Positions 63,739-64,000 of a stretch of 64,000 nt of DNA are shown in pieces. The notes below the pieces were generated by a model that saw only the letters and a program-made list of their open reading frames with translations, was not told the origin of the DNA and searched no databases. A program made the position numbers and the translations under genes. The stretch spans positions 1-64,000 of the forward strand of contig DATLYW010000021.1 of NCBI GenBank assembly GCA_035574315.1, in the 5' to 3' direction. Every line of letters starts with the position of its first letter. The stretch's first letter is position 1. The DNA comes from Candidatus Zixiibacteriota bacterium. GTDB lineage: Bacteria > Desulfobacterota > Binatia > UBA9968.

Positions 63739-64000
63739 ATGAAGCTGAGCGACTTGAAACCCGCGGCGGGTTCGAAGAAAAAGAGAAAACGGGTAGGACG
63801 CGGCGACGGCTCCGGCCACGGCAAAACCTCGGGCCGGGGTCACAAGGGCCAGGGGGCCCGATCGGGCGGCAACGTGGCGCCGGGCTTCGAGGGCGGGCAA
63901 ATGCCGCTCCAGCGGCGCCTTCCGAAACGGGGCTTTCATAACCCGTTCCGCGTCGAGACCGCGGTGGTGAACCTCAAGCAGCTCGAGGAAGTCTTTCCCG
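63739..64000 (+). CDS. rplO: 50S ribosomal protein L15 (partial, continues past the window)
   Basis: ATG 63739 begins [66 protein letters not shown], the N-terminal RNA-threading region of L15. The reading frame is open to the end of the window (87 codons). It follows rpsE directly, with no rpmD between. Confidence 0.96.
   Translation, partial: MKLSDLKPAAGSKKKRKRVGRGDGSGHGKTSGRGHKGQGARSGGNVAPGFEGGQMPLQRRLPKRGFHNPFRVETAVVNLKQLEEVFP

Overview
The window is GC-rich bacterial chromosome from a Gram-negative organism. The lipopolysaccharide export permeases lptF and lptG, an outer-membrane beta-barrel porin, an RlpA-like protein and several periplasmic binding proteins support this. A tig-clpP-clpX-lon-HU block, a zinc-type S14, many tricarboxylate-transporter-type binding proteins and low-AT codon use would fit Methylomirabilota/Rokubacteria-like, Binatota-like or other former deltaproteobacterial lineages. 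That placement is inference; no 16S gene is present.

Layout. (1) 1-8.6 kb: the 3' end of glutamine synthetase, a class I glutamine amidotransferase, a BBP2-type porin behind a textbook sigma-54 promoter, an ArnT-like glycosyltransferase, and an oligopeptide-type ABC binding protein with two permeases but no ATPases. (2) 8.6-10.7 kb, minus strand: two tandem paralogous TctC/Bug-type binding proteins. (3) 11.0-14.9 kb: a yggS-yggT-aldehyde dehydrogenase-rph-rdgB operon, then tRNA-Pro, Arg, His and Lys. (4) 15.375-25.168 kb: a 9.74 kb integrated element in the 3' half of tRNA-Lys(CTT), bounded by 52-bp direct repeats. (5) 25.4-38.7 kb: rlpA-like, two small genes, tRNA-Leu, tig-clpP-clpX-lon-HU, tRNA-Val and Asp, rplM-rpsI-argC, lptF-lptG (minus) and an rlmB-like methyltransferase. 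(6) 38.7-64 kb: tRNA-Thr/Tyr/Gly/Thr, tuf, rpmG, tRNA-Trp, secE, nusG, rplKAJL, rpoBC, rpsL-rpsG-fusA, and the S10-spc ribosomal cluster as far as a truncated rplO.

The integrated element is the most unusual part. Its minus-strand half is a tightly packed operon in which six genes are joined by 4-bp ATGA overlaps: an HTH protein, a 689-residue TOPRIM-like/DUF3631 P-loop protein (likely primase-helicase), a TubC-docking-like protein, two small unknown proteins and another HTH protein. An excisionase-like HTH protein, an XRE regulator and a tyrosine integrase follow. The plus-strand half carries an XRE-like regulator, a small unknown protein, a stand-alone integrase core-binding-domain protein and a second, complete XerC/D-like recombinase. 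There are no capsid, terminase, relaxase or conjugation genes. It resembles a phage-satellite-like or mobilizable replicating island whose cargo and lifestyle I cannot assign. Direct repeats inside both ends look like integrase arm sites, and the two att copies differ by a compensated T-stem base pair, so the element probably arrived from another tRNA-Lys allele.

The chromosomal remainder is mostly conserved housekeeping. Oddities there are the absence of rpmD between rpsE and rplO, no tuf between fusA and rpsJ, a terminator between rpsG and fusA, GTG/TTG starts in several ribosomal genes, and one tRNA without an encoded CCA.
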